Below, piece by piece: positions 35,213 to 45,837 of a stretch of 64,000 nt of DNA. The DNA is taken from assembly GCA_035610365.1 (NCBI GenBank), contig CM069435.1, positions 83,051,389 to 83,115,388 of the forward strand, given 5' to 3'. The position numbers were made by a program, and so were the translations under genes. This stretch comes from Aquatica leii (taxonomy: Eukaryota; Arthropoda; Insecta; Coleoptera; Lampyridae). The notes beneath the pieces are model-generated. The model worked only from the letters and a program-made list of their open reading frames with translations, was not told where the DNA came from and searched no databases. Every line of letters starts with the position of its first letter. Position 1 is the stretch's first letter.

Positions 35213-36580
35213 TACACTGTGTCCCATTCTGAGTTGCATTGCATGGGTATCTTTGTTATTAATAAAGATATCGATTCGGTTAAATGAGCAATTATGAGTA
35301 ATTTTTGTGCTGATTTAGATTATCTTTAAAAAAAATTCAAATTCCGATCGGTCCCGAAGTTAAACGAAAAAAACCGAAAAATGCATTTTTTGAAAAAGGC
35401 TAATATTTTTCTTGTTCTAACAGTTACAAAAAAAAATTTTGAGCAAAATTTATTTATTTCATTGTAACAAACTAAATTTTGTTTTCTAAAAATATATAAC
35501 AAATACCGTTTTCGAGATAATAGTAGCAACTTTCTTATTTTAAATGGGCGCCATCTTGGATTTTGACATAAATAGATTGTATTTTTTTCTGTTTTCAACA
35601 ATGTATAACAACCTATGTTTTAAATGAAGGAAAACGGCAAACTTATTATGATTTGAATGAAACTCAGTAAGCCATGACAGCAAATGAATTTTAACAAAAC
35701 GCAAAACAAATTTGATTAATCATGAATATAAGAAAAAGTTAAAACTACTATCACATTATTTAATCAAAGCAAATGTTCAAAATGTTAAACGTTATTTGCT
35801 AAACATAACTGGCATCGCTTTAAAATACTGGTGGTTACTTTTCGCAATGAATGACGATTAATACTATTTAAAGCTTTTTGTACGGATTCTTGTAACTCTT
35901 CAACATTATTATAATTAAAATTGATGAGTTTTCTTAAGCTACCGTATTGCTGCATACCTTTGTCTAGCGGTTAAAATACACTAGCATATGGTTGTCGTCT
36001 TTCTGGGAAATTATTTTTATAGTCTTGAGCAGCTAAGTGCGATCTTTTGTTAAATCTAATATAAGTACAAAACATATATTGTTCGTTTACTGGAAAAGTA
36101 GCCATTGGAAATAAATGATTAATTTATCATTAAAAATTAAAAACACACCGATTTGGTACACAAAAACTAAACGGTCTGACAATATGGGAAGTTATTTGTT
36201 TTAGCAAGTTTTGTTAAATTTCATTTGTTTTCATGACTAACTTATTTTAATTGAAGTAATATCTAGTTTGCCGTTATCCGTCATTTAAAACATATGTTGT
36301 TATACGTTGTTAAAAACAGAAAAAAAATACAATCTATTTATGTCAAAATCCAAGATGGCACCCATTTAAAATAAAAAAAGTTGCTACCATTATTTCGAAA
36401 ACGGTATTTGTGATATATTTTTAGAAAACATAAATTAGTTTGTTACAATGAAATAAATAAATTTTGCTCAAAAAAATCATTACAAAAAACTCTACATAAT
36501 TGCCCATTTAACCGAATCGATATCTTTATTAATAACAAAGATGCCCATACAATGCAACTCAGAATGGGACACACTGTGTA
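35213..36580 (-). mobile_element. Mariner-like internal-deletion element with long inverted repeats, nested in the hAT
   Basis: Both ends carry the same inverted sequence, TACACTGTGTCCCATTCTGAG on the left and its complement (with one AC extra) on the right, and a TA lies on each side (35211-35212, 36581-36582), as expected for Tc1/mariner insertion. The arms are 35213-35643 and 36265-36580; the left arm holds about 115 bp absent from the right. The unique centre codes for a truncated transposase-related protein on the minus strand. This looks like a MITE-type derivative with unusually long arms. Confidence 0.75.
35764..36105 (-). pseudogene. Deletion-fused ORF of a DUF4817-type mariner-like transposase
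   Basis: ATG at 36105 starts MATFPVNEQYMFCTYIRFNK...AAQDYKNNFPERR, the N-terminal helix-turn-helix region I recall as DUF4817 in arthropod mariner-like transposons (usually EYxDMxxxYG...A...Y..RFP.R). At about residue 55 it jumps to a segment ending LRKVTTSILKRCQLCLANN and HFEHLL, which is the C-terminal end of the same family. The DDE catalytic middle, normally ~250 residues, is missing. Everything is in one frame, broken by in-frame stops at codons 45 and 107, so two point mutations followed or preceded one clean deletion. It could not be active alone; mobilisation in trans through the inverted arms is possible. Confidence 0.7.
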
Positions 36581-36912
36581 TATATATTTTTTTTTTGTTT
36601 ACTTTTGCAAATAACAAAATCCGCGAATGTTTGGAATTAGTGTATATTACTGTATTATTATATTCTCTTGTTAATTAATTTCTAAATTATTAATTTTTTT
36701 TTGAAAAACTAATTGGTACACAATTAGTACTTACACAATACGAGACATTTACATGAAATTTTATTCTTACATCTTAATTAATTATTTTAGGAGAGCGTTA
36801 CACAGCTACATTCAATTAAAAAAATATTATACTTAATAGTAGTTTGTTGTAAACAAGAACTTTGATATAGACATTTTCCTATATCTTTTTGGGTCCCTTG
36901 TTTTCGGGTAGC

Positions 36913-38285
36913 AGTATGAGTAAGCCGAACAAAAAATGCAGGCAGTACAGTGTTGAATATATGAAATATGACTTTATTTTGTCACCAAGAAATAGTAATT
37001 TCTTTATGCGTCTTGTATGTAATAAAACGATGTCAAACAATTCAATAAAACTAGTTAAGCTGAAGGAACATTTAATAAAAATCTATAGTAACAAAAGAGA
37101 TAAAGATTTAACGTTTTTTAAACAATAAAAAAAATATTTAAAAACGCCGACATTGCAAGAACTCATAGGGACACCATCTAAGAGAGATGACAATAGGCTG
37201 CCTGCTTCTTATATAATTTTTTTAATAATTACAAAACAAAAAAGCCGCACAGTATTGATAAAAGAACTTATTCTACCAGCTGTAAGTGAGGTAATACGCT
37301 CCGTGTTGCACAAACATAATATATAATAAGAGAATTCCACTGAGTAATAATACTGTACAAAGAAGGATCCACGAAACGGCTCAGTGTGTAGAGACATTTT
37401 ATGTGACTTTTTAAAAACAAAACAAACAATTTTCTATATAGTTTGATCAGTCAACCTTATCAAGAAATGAAGTTTTTTTCTTTTAGGTAATGTGAGATTT
37501 TTAAAAGAAAGAAAAATTTTCACAAGAATTGTTATTTGTTAAATGTTTGGAAACTGATACAAAAAATGAAACGTTTACAGAATTAAAAAGATTATTCAAT
37601 ATGAAAGCTATATCCTATACTACTGACAGTGCTCCGGCAATGGTAGGACGACACCTAGGCTTTCTGGCATAGTAAGAACAAGCTATACCTAATGTATTAT
37701 CGGTACGTTGTTTCATTCATAGACATCGTTTGGTCGCAAAAAATTTTAGTGAACAATTGCATAAATCACTATAAGGTGTCATTAAAGCAATTAATAAAAT
37801 CAAAAGGAATGCCTTAAATAAAAGATTATTTGCTCAAATTTGTTTGGAAAATGATAATGATTATAATATTTTACTACTTAACACAGAAGTGCGTTGGTTA
37901 TCTAAAAGTGCATGCTTGGATAGCTTCTATATTCTATATTTAATTATCTCAAAAAATGACATCGTTTATAAGACTGATTTATTTGCCAGATTAAACGAAA
38001 CTAATTTGAAACTACAAAATCACACATTAAATTATATCTGCGTTCGTTGCAAAACTTTTGCTGTTCATACAAAACTTGGGAAGAACAGAATGTTCTCAGA
38101 TTTCAAATTTGTTAAAATTTTAAAATAAAGATAAAGATTTGTTTGCTTACTGTCAATACTTAACGGCGTTTCATACGGACTTTAATCAAAGATTTAAAGA
38201 CATTTTTCACTCGGATATTCCCGACTGGGCGTTGAACCTTTTTGCAAGTAGTCAAACTCAGAGCACAAATCAAGTCCATCCAAGT
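36913..38285 (+). pseudogene. hAT transposase (SCAND3/ZBED-like), decayed
   Basis: Plus strand. Starts near the ATG at 36913: MSKPNKKCRQYSVEYMKYDF, then RLVCNKTMSNNSIKL and LKEHL, remnants of a BED zinc finger (only one cysteine of the pair is kept). At 37200-37430 it reads the conserved LPASYI...ILPAVSEVIRSVL block and LSNNTVQRRI, then QFDQST (usual LDEST). 37600-37800 reads YTTDSAPAMVGR, the hAT catalytic Asp region, and VRCFIHRH. 37844-38128 reads LLLNTEVRWLSKSACLD. 38135-38285 has the DFNQRFKDIFHSDIPDW block. The C-terminal dimerisation (hATC) region is not visible. Many frameshifts. Assigned to the hAT group that gave rise to vertebrate SCAND3/ZBED genes. Confidence 0.85.
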
Positions 38286-38520
38286 AATTAAAATTGTTTT
38301 TTGTATTTTACAGCAAAAGTTATAATATTAATAAACATTTCGTCAACAAAATGTTTTATTTATATTTAAGTTTTACGTCACTATTTACCATTCAAAACTT
38401 TAAACTTAAATTTATAATTTTTCTATTATGCATTTATGTAGCTTTCACTCAGGATTCTCTGAGCAAGTTTTGACTATGAAAAGTGTCCATGGGCCAAAAG
38501 AGTTAGTTTGAGAACTACTG

Positions 38521-39040
38521 CAGTAGAAGAACAAGTACGAGTATTCTTCGGTATCCATTTAATCTTTAGGTGAAACAAGAAAAAATAAAGAGATATGACA
38601 TGTAGGTAATTAACAAGAAGAAGAAAAAAGACAAGAAAGACGGAGAAAGATAATACTTGATGTAGATGTTTGTTTCCTACTTCTTCGTAAAAGAAACAAA
38701 AGGAGTGACCAACCCGTCAATGCCCAACCAACCCCCCAAAATATATACAAAAAAAAGACAAGAGAAAAGATATCAGTTAGTCATAGAACGAATACGTACC
38801 AATTGCTGTCCCAAATTGGAAAATTTAATGCAAGACTTAAATGTCGACAAGCGGAATAAGAAACCCAAAAGAAAAAAACTGGTGTGGCTTTCCTATAAGG
38901 AATGATGAAGAAATGTATTTTTATAAGGTTATGTTGTCATAAAACCACTTTGAAGTGATATGTTTGTATTAAAAACGATTAATAAATCGCCAATTAACCA
39001 AACTTTTGTGCAACCGGCTATTTATTTTTTCGAAAAAAAA
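38521..39040. other. Spacer downstream of the hAT
   Basis: Purine-rich plus strand; the frame 38666-38905 has a basic C-terminus (KRNKKPKRKK) but no recognised domain. Confidence 0.4.
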
Positions 39041-39232
39041 ATCGTTGCAGGCAGGATTCGAACCTAGATTATATAATGGCAATCACTTTAAATTATAAAT
39101 TAAATATCTAATAAACTGTTAAGGTTAAAAAAAAAATTATTTGAATAAATTGTTAGGAAGAATTATCTTTATAAGAAACTGTAAAAATAATTAGAATAAT
39201 TTACATTCGTACAAAATTATATAAGAAAAACT
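39041..39232 (-). repeat. Tandem repeat unit 1 with tRNA-like B box
   Basis: On the minus strand the unit contains GGTTCGAATCC (39054-39064), a perfect RNA polymerase III B box, within a T-arm-like context. No A box or full cloverleaf is present at the right distance. The same ~190 bp recurs at 39371-39525 (period about 328 bp). Fits a tRNA-derived SINE or degenerate tRNA-related repeat. Confidence 0.55.
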
Positions 39233-39271
39233 GTTCAAAATTGCGGATACACTTACTTCCGGTAGAAACAG

Positions 39272-39345
39272 ACACAAACACAGACACCCAAAATTTTTTT
39301 GTCAAAAATATTTTTTTCTGACTTAGGAGACCTTGAAACGTAAAC
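39272..39345 (+). repeat. Dispersed repeat shared with 31.6 kb
   Basis: ACACCCAAAATTTTTTTGTCA then a TTTTTCTGACTTAGGAGACC stretch, matching 31579-31640 with small differences. It lies between the two tRNA-like units and may be part of a larger composite repeat. Confidence 0.6.
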
Positions 39346-39370
39346 TTATGCAAAAAAAATTTTTTTTAAT

Positions 39371-39525
39371 CGTTGCAGACAGGATTCGAACTTAGATTAT
39401 ATAATGAAATTCACTTTAAATTGTAAATTAAATATCTAATAAACTGTTAATGATAGAAAAATTGTTTATTTGAATAAATTGTTAGGAAGTATTGTCTCGA
39501 TAAGAAACTATAAAAATAATTAAAA
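39371..39525 (-). repeat. Tandem repeat unit 2 with tRNA-like B box
   Basis: Second copy of the unit at 39041-39232. The B box is AGTTCGAATCC (39382-39392), one change from consensus. Shared body includes AAATTAAATATCTAATAAAC and GAATAAATTGTTAGGAAG. Confidence 0.55.
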
Positions 39526-39789
39526 AAAAATTGAGATTGCTATACTTTCCTTATAGTAAAGTAAAAAAACTAAACTAAAGCTAAAGTGAGAGTTCTACTA
39601 GTAACTTACCATTCTAAAAATAGCCGACTAAACGAATGTAACGATATACAAATAGAAACGTAGTCCGTCCCAAAGTAAGATACTTAAGAAACAACAAAGA
39701 CGTTTACTAAAAACATTAGTAAAAACAAAATTTCAGTACAGCAGTATGCAAAAAAAACAATTTGGATTTTATATCTGAATAAACAGTAC

Positions 39790-40900
39790 GAACCTTATGC
39801 AGACGTGTACCTTGTGACGATATCAATGTTAAACAGCTTTATTGTTGCTGGCAATGCGTGACGTGTGAACTCAGAAATCTTAGATCTCATATGAGGCCTG
39901 TAGAAATGACACTGAAAAACTTTTAAAGTACGGTGCTCTTGCTCAGATAGAAAGTGGTGATTATAAATTAGTTGTTTGCGTTGCTCCGATAGAACAACTA
40001 ATTTGTAAACGCAAGGAACAAAAGAAGAAACACGTATTCGTTTACATGAAAGATCTTTTACAACACACCAGCGAGAAAAACGACGGGGAGAAGTGGACAC
40101 TAGACCTAAGTATCAAGGATCAGTAGTACACCTAATAATCCTAAAACTGAAAAGAAATTAGAAGAAAAAGGAAACAAATACAATTATTTGATGTAGGAAT
40201 AGTTACAGAAAAAGAAGGTGAAGTTTTACTAACAAAAGCTACACGTGGTTTTTAAACCTTGTCACTGATCTCCGAAGTTAAAAAGTGAGAATTATTACAA
40301 GAGTTGCTTAACGATATTAATAGAACGACGACAGATGTAATCTCAATCAACGCTAACGAAAGTCAAATTACAGCGGAAAAATTTCGATTTCAACATCGCA
40401 GCAACATTATTCCACAAACGTAAAGAACTTCGGTTAGTCCTAAAAACAAGAAGAGCTTGGTCAGACAAAACCTGAAAGAAAAAGTTGTCGATGTTAAATA
40501 TCACGAGGCAAACACAACTCGTTAATACAAATAAGAAACCTAATAAATGCAGACGGATCTTCATCAGATAAAGTTACGTTCTAATTCGCGCAGCTGGTAT
40601 CTGAATCCGAATCCGAGAAAATACGAAGTGGTAATTTTTTGTCTGAAGAATACATATATAAGACACTAAAAGACACAATGAAATCTAAAACAGCAAACTA
40701 ATAAAAATAGTAAGTGCCTGACCAGCCAACAAACTACAAAAAAAAAATAGAAAAGGTAAGCAAACAAATCACGAAGCCAAGCACTGCAACAAGACAAAAG
40801 AAGCAAAGATAAGCTTCGAGTGAGTCAAATCCAACTAAACACAATCAAGAAGAAGAAAAGGTAGAAAGAATTATAATCGCACACACGAAAACGAGCCCTG
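39790..40900 (+). other. Purine-rich block with broken reading frame, unidentified
   Basis: The plus strand is rich in A and G for over 1 kb and contains stretches that look like decayed charged coding sequence (for instance a SGDYKLVVCVAPIEQLICKRK-like run at about 39955-40015) interrupted by stops. This resembles the lysine/glutamate-rich gag portion of a retroelement, but no zinc knuckle or protease motif follows, so I do not assign it. Confidence 0.3.
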
Positions 40901-43149
40901 GCAGTTAAACGCCAAAATTTTGTTATGTGATTTTACCCGTAACTTAAAGGCTAGCTTGTTATTCCGAAAAGAAAGTCGCAGATGGTTCTCGGTGTGCTAA
41001 TTACGATAAATAAAAGAGCGCCAAAACGAGAAAATATTTATTGCAAGTCCTATTAGGTTTTTTTCTTTTTTTTTTAAGTTAATTTGTTATTGCTCTTTAG
41101 TTTTGTTTTGACGTTTTGTTAGAATGTTATCTTTTGGTTTTGCTTAAAAATAATTGTACACCAAATAATGTTTAATTTTCTATGTAAATGTTCAAGTTGA
41201 CTTATCTCAGATAAAATCTAAGATTAGAGTCTACTTAAGTTTTTGTGTCACTTTTGGATAATGTTGTCTAAGAAGTTTGCAAATGTTTTCTTTTATCAAG
41301 TTTATTTTTTTCAATATATTGTTTTTACGTTTTGTATTTACATGTTTGCAATTTTTTAAATACTTTCAGTCACAATTTTTAAAATATTGTAGTTAGTCAG
41401 TAGCTTATAAATAAAAATTTATTGATTTTTGAATAATACATTTTGGTTTTTTTTTATAAAAGCACGCCGTTTTACGTTTTATTTCATCGTTACATTTATA
41501 GAAAAATTATGTAATTCTTTAGCACGTTAATTACTACAAAATATATGCGTCGTATTTACATTAGTGTTAGACTTAATGCCCAAAAGTAAATGGAGACTTT
41601 TAGTACAACGCATTTTATTGCAGTAGTCAATTTCGAAGCTGTAGCTTTTGAGCGTAGAATCAATCAAATTGCTTTTTAACGACTTTTGTAATAGCGGCTT
41701 TTAAGAATCCTTAATGATCATCAGAGTAGTATATTAGAATTTTAAAAGACTAAACCGTTTATAAACTGTAGAACTTCTATTGTTAAACACGTTTTTTTTT
41801 CTTTAAAAACTAATTCTTTATTCTAAGGAGCATTCAATTGTGATTATCATAAACAGAATTGATTTTAAAGATTGCCCAGAAAGCGTGGAAATTCGATTTT
41901 TTTGATTTACCACTTTGTCAATGTAAAAAGAAGTGAGAAGAAAAAAATACATTACTCTAATGCGTATATAAAGAAATTGATTTTGTTGAAAAAAATTTGA
42001 CTCTTTAATTCTAATTTAAATGCGTACTCGTGAAAGCTTAAACCTTTTCCTGCCATCAATCTATTCTGACAGTGTCATCAATTATCGAAAATCGGTTTGG
42101 TTTGTATAAGTGCGAATGAATTTTATTTCGACAATGGGATTCAATTATAATAGTTGGGTCGGTAACAAATTATTTTAACTGCCATTCTGTCGTTGCAAAT
42201 AACTCGGTCTTTTAACGTGTCAACTGAAACGTCTTTGTATGCGTACCTCATTCTTGACTCTAAAATGCGTTTAGATACTGCTATTGGTTGCGTGTCTGAG
42301 AATAACAATGAGATGCAGGCTTTTTCCTGCAACAAAATCATTCAAATTCCTATATTGCTATACGTGATGCATAATATTGTTAGAGAAAATACACCCTTAG
42401 GTCCTATTTTGTTTTCAATGAATATTTGGGCAGTTTGAACTTAGTAAAAACAAACTCTCATGATGCAGTAACAGTTTCACACTACAGACGTTTTACACTA
42501 ACGTTTTGGTATAACTGACTATACATTTATTTTTCTACATGTAAGTTAAACTTAACATAAATTGTTTACAAAAGAATATTTCATGTGGTTAGTGCATTCG
42601 TGCAATACTTCTTATACAAATGAATCTACTTTATGTGAACTTATGTATCGTTCTTATGTAAGTGATTTATGTTTGACAAAACATAAGTCAAAGTAGAAGA
42701 AAATACATTTATTTTTATTGAAATCCTGACAAAGTTCTTTATATTTATCAACTGCGATGTAGACCTTTTTGTATATACTTTTTATTGCGTTTTTATTGTA
42801 TAGAACTAGAAAATTTTATTAAATCAATTGATTTTTTCCAAATACTTGTTTTATTTTACTTTTTAAAATGTTTTTTGAACAAAGGTGAGTACTGAGTAGT
42901 TTTAAGACAACTACATTTGTCAGTAACAATTAATAAATATCGCACAGTAGTTTTTTAAATGTTAAAATATAGTAATAATGTTCTATAGATACATGCTAGA
43001 AAAAATCATAAATAATAGTACAACAAAGAAGAAAATTATCGTGTAGTTAAGTAGAGTTAATCAAAAATAGCAAATGTAAAAGCACGACTTATAAATATTT
43101 TAGATACAAAATTTTCACCGTAAAACAAAATAAAATAGTTTTTGGGTAA
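40901..43149. other. AT-rich spacer
   Basis: No recognised gene. Overlapping frames on both strands around 42141-42438 have no known motif. Confidence 0.45.
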
Positions 43150-44803
43150 ATGGTGTAATATGTTTATTAAAAAACTCACGTTCTTTTATCTACAGCATTT
43201 GCTTGAACGTCTAAAGAAAAACCACCATTAAAAACTCTAGACGTAGCTTATAGTGTGTTTGGTGAATAAAGTAAAGCTCCGGAAATAACAGGTAACCAGG
43301 TGTCAGATAACTCATAACCATTGTCCCTGTTATAGTTGTTGCGTACTTTAATAATTTCAATCGCTTTTTTGATCTTTCTTGAACACCAGTTTTTGGTTTT
43401 AGCAATCTTTATAGTTTTTTCGAAATTTATGTCATGTAAAGTGTTTAGCGCATGTTTGGTAATGGCAGATTTAGAAGGTTTAGTTTAGTTTCAATAGTTC
43501 TACCAGTTTCTCCAATATATACCTTGCCACAAGCGCATGGAACTTGATACACTCTACAGGTGTTATGTGAAATTTTATCTTTTACCAGATTCAACAAATT
43601 TTTAATATTTGTGGTAATATCATAAGCAACTTTAATGTCATGTTTCTTTAGTATTCTTTCAATTTTGTCACTTATATAGACAACAAAAGGTAGAACAGCA
43701 AAATTGTGGCTTATGGTTGAATCATTTAATATAGTAGGTCTAGTTTTTGGTCAAAGATACTTTTTAATTTGTTCTTTGTTAAAACCATTTCTTTTAAAAG
43801 CTATCTCAAGGTAATCTAATCCTTCTGGTAATTTATCTTGATGGCAAATTGTCATCGCACGGTTGTATAATGTGCAAATTGTTCCAAATTTCTGAGATGG
43901 ACGATGATGAGGATTTGCGTTTATATATTGATCCGTATGTGTTGGTTTTCGATAAACTGAATGTATTAAAGTACCATCTGGTTTTCTTTCTATCTTTACA
44001 TTAAGAAAAGGTAAGGTACCATTAATTTCTTTTTCAACGCTAAATTTTATGTTTGGATGTTGATTATTTAGGTATTAGAGAAAAATTTGTTCACCATGGA
44101 ATTAGATTGCAAAAACATCATCAACATATCTAAGCCATAGTTTTGGTTTTTAAGCTGTAAATTTTAAAGCTTTTTCTTCAAAAAGTAATTTGCAATAGAT
44201 CGAGAAATTGGTGATACTATTGCTACACCATCTATTTGTTTATAATATTCACCATTAAACAAAAAGAAAGAAGTTGTTAAACAATGTTCAAATAACTTGA
44301 TTGTATTGTTATCAAACTGTCGTTTTAAAAGATGTAAAGTATCAACTATTGGTACTTTAGTGAACAATGAGGCAACGTCAAAGCTAACTATTAAGTCATT
44401 TGAAGAAAAATTCTGTTTACTAACTATTTCATTAAATGCTTTGTATTCTTTATAAATGAATAATAATCATCCAATACAAAACTGCAATATTAAATTTAAA
44501 TACTTAGCTAATTCATAAGTTGTCGGTTCAATACAGCTAACAATTGGTCGAAGAGGTGAATTTAGCTTGTGTATGTTAGGTAATCCATAGAACTTTGGAA
44601 TAAGATAATCTTTTGGAGTTAGTTTTTTGACAGTCTCCGTTAATAAATTACTTTCTTTCAATAGTTTTGTAGTTAATAGTTTGTATGTGTTATTAGAGTT
44701 TTTTGTAGTTTTATGTATGATGTGAAATCATTGAGTAAATCGTTAGCTTTGTTGATGTACTTTGTTTTATCCATCATTACAGTAGCTCTTCCTTTATCTG
44801 CAT
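43150..44803 (-). pseudogene. Penelope-like element, long minus-strand member of a head-to-head pair
   Basis: From 44803 leftwards: a start within the RT fingers (ADKGRATVMMDKTKYINKAN, about 44680-44795), then YLIPKFYGLPNIHKLNSPLRPIVS (about 44540-44610) and IVSFDVASLFTKVPI (near 44345-44395). After KKLX the palm follows, with YVDD intact at 44117-44128, then FLXVKIERKPDG and a VYRKPTHTDQY-type block. The GIY-YIG core CRVYQVPCACGKVYIGETGR is at about 43500-43560, followed by KHALNTLHDINFEKTIKIAK and the EAIEI-like tail. Ends near 43150 in a sequence shared with the plus-strand copy's 3' end. Compared with that copy it lacks ~110 bp that contain the hammerhead motif. Multiple stops. Confidence 0.85.
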
Positions 44804-45435
44804 CTAAAAAACCAAAACTATGGCTTAGATATGTTAATGATGATTTTGGAATATGGTCCCATAGTGAAGATGAACTACAAAATTTTCTTCAATACCTAAA
44901 TAATCAACAACCAAACATAAAATTTAGTATCGAAAAAGAAATTAATGGTACCTTACCTTTTCTTGATGTAAAGATTGAAAGAAATCCAGATAGTACTTTA
45001 ATACATTCAGTTTATCGAAAACCAACGCATACGGATCAATATTTAAACGGAAATTCTCATCATCATCTATCTCAGAAATTTGGAACAATTCACACATTAT
45101 ACAACCGTGCAATGAGAATTTGCCATCAAGATAAATTACTAGAAGAATTAGATTACTTTGAGAAAGTTTTTATAAGAAATGGTTTTAACAAAGAACAAAT
45201 TAAAAAGTATCTTCGACCAAAAACTAGACCTACTGTATCAAATTATTCAACTATAAGCATCAGTTTTGCTGTTCTACATACGCTAAACATTTTACATGAC
45301 ATAAACTTCGAAAAAACTATAACTATTGCTAAAACCAAAAACTGGCGTTCAAGAAAGATCAGAGAAGCAATTGAAATTAGTAAAGTACCCAACAACTTTA
45401 ACAGGGACAATGATTATGAGTTATTTGACACCTGA
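44804..45435 (+). pseudogene. PLE RT fragment with the GIY-YIG core removed in frame
   Basis: The enclosing open frame (44713-45435, 240 codons) is the longest PLE frame here. Only codons from about residue 31 are PLE sense; the start reads the neighbour's antisense. It encodes LWLRYVNDDFGIWSHSEDEL with YVND replacing YVDD (44830-44841), FLDVKIERNPDSTLIHSVYR, PTHTDQYLNGNSHHHLS, then NRAMRICHQDKLLEELDYFE. Just after ISFAVL it jumps to HTLNILHDINFEKT, which in the minus-strand sibling lies downstream of the GIY-YIG core; about 300 bp including VYIGETGR are absent without a frame change. Catalytically it should be dead (D-to-N) and lacks the nuclease. Confidence 0.8.
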
Positions 45436-45630
45436 CTAACTGTTATTTTCTGGTCGTTACTTTATTCACCAAACACATTATAAGCTACGTCTAGAGTTTT
45501 TAATAGTGGTTTTTTTAGATCTTTGAGCAAATGCTGTAGCTAAAAGAACTTACAACATTTATCAAGTTTTCCGAATATTTGTTTTTTCTAGTTACCTTAG
45601 TTTTATAATTGTCATTTTATTAATTGTTAC

Positions 45631-45660
45631 CTGAAGAAGAACGTAGACTACGTTCAAAAG
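45631..45660 (+). ncRNA. Hammerhead-ribozyme-like motif at PLE 3' end (copy 3, degenerate)
   Basis: CTGAAGA (core CUGANGA) at 45631-45637, then a perfect stem II GAACGTAG-A-CTACGTTC, then AAAAG where the core needs GAAA. The missing G is a one-base change at an essential position, so this copy is probably inactive. Confidence 0.55.
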
Positions 45661-45837
45661 CTTGTAAGTTTTTAAATAAATATATTACACCATTTACTCA
45701 AAAACTATTTTATTATAACTTATAACTAGTTTAGAATATACTTTACTTTTGCTAACATTTTTATTTACTGTATTTAAAAAAAACTTCTGCAACAAGTAGT
45801 TACTTGTATCAAAAAAACTAGAAAAAGGTCCAGCAAA

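Larger units (their letters stand above)
34619..38520 (+). mobile_element. hAT transposon (BED finger, SCAND3/ZBED-like), carrying a nested insertion
   Basis: The left end begins CAGTGATTCATAAAG at 34619. The right end at 38483-38520 is the complement of CAGTAGTTCTCAAAC followed by a TTTTGGCCCATGGACAC stretch, a sequence very typical of hAT/Charlie-type termini. The outermost 14 bases of the two ends match at 10 positions. Candidate 8 bp target duplications are CAGTGGGA (34611-34618) and CAGTAGAA (38521-38528), differing by two G-to-A changes. Inside lie a decayed hAT transposase (36913-38285) and a nested mariner-like derivative (35213-36580). Without the nest the element would be about 2.5 kb. 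The pairing of these two ends is inference. Confidence 0.6.
44804..45710 (+). mobile_element. Penelope-like element, 5'-truncated plus-strand member of the pair
   Basis: Starts abruptly at the RT palm codons KPKLWLRYVN and continues to the 3' end at about 45710 (ACACCATTTACTCAAAAAC). It is an inverted partial copy of 43150-44160, the two 5' ends meeting near 44803. It has retained the 3' region with a hammerhead-like motif at 45631-45660. Confidence 0.8.

Noticed and set aside
39054-39064. Possible tRNA gene (B box)
   Set aside because: No cloverleaf or A box at the right distance; it recurs as part of a longer repeat, so it is kept only as a SINE-like repeat.
42141-42438. Overlapping frames on both strands
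   Set aside because: Neither strand shows a domain; overlapping antisense frames suggest chance.
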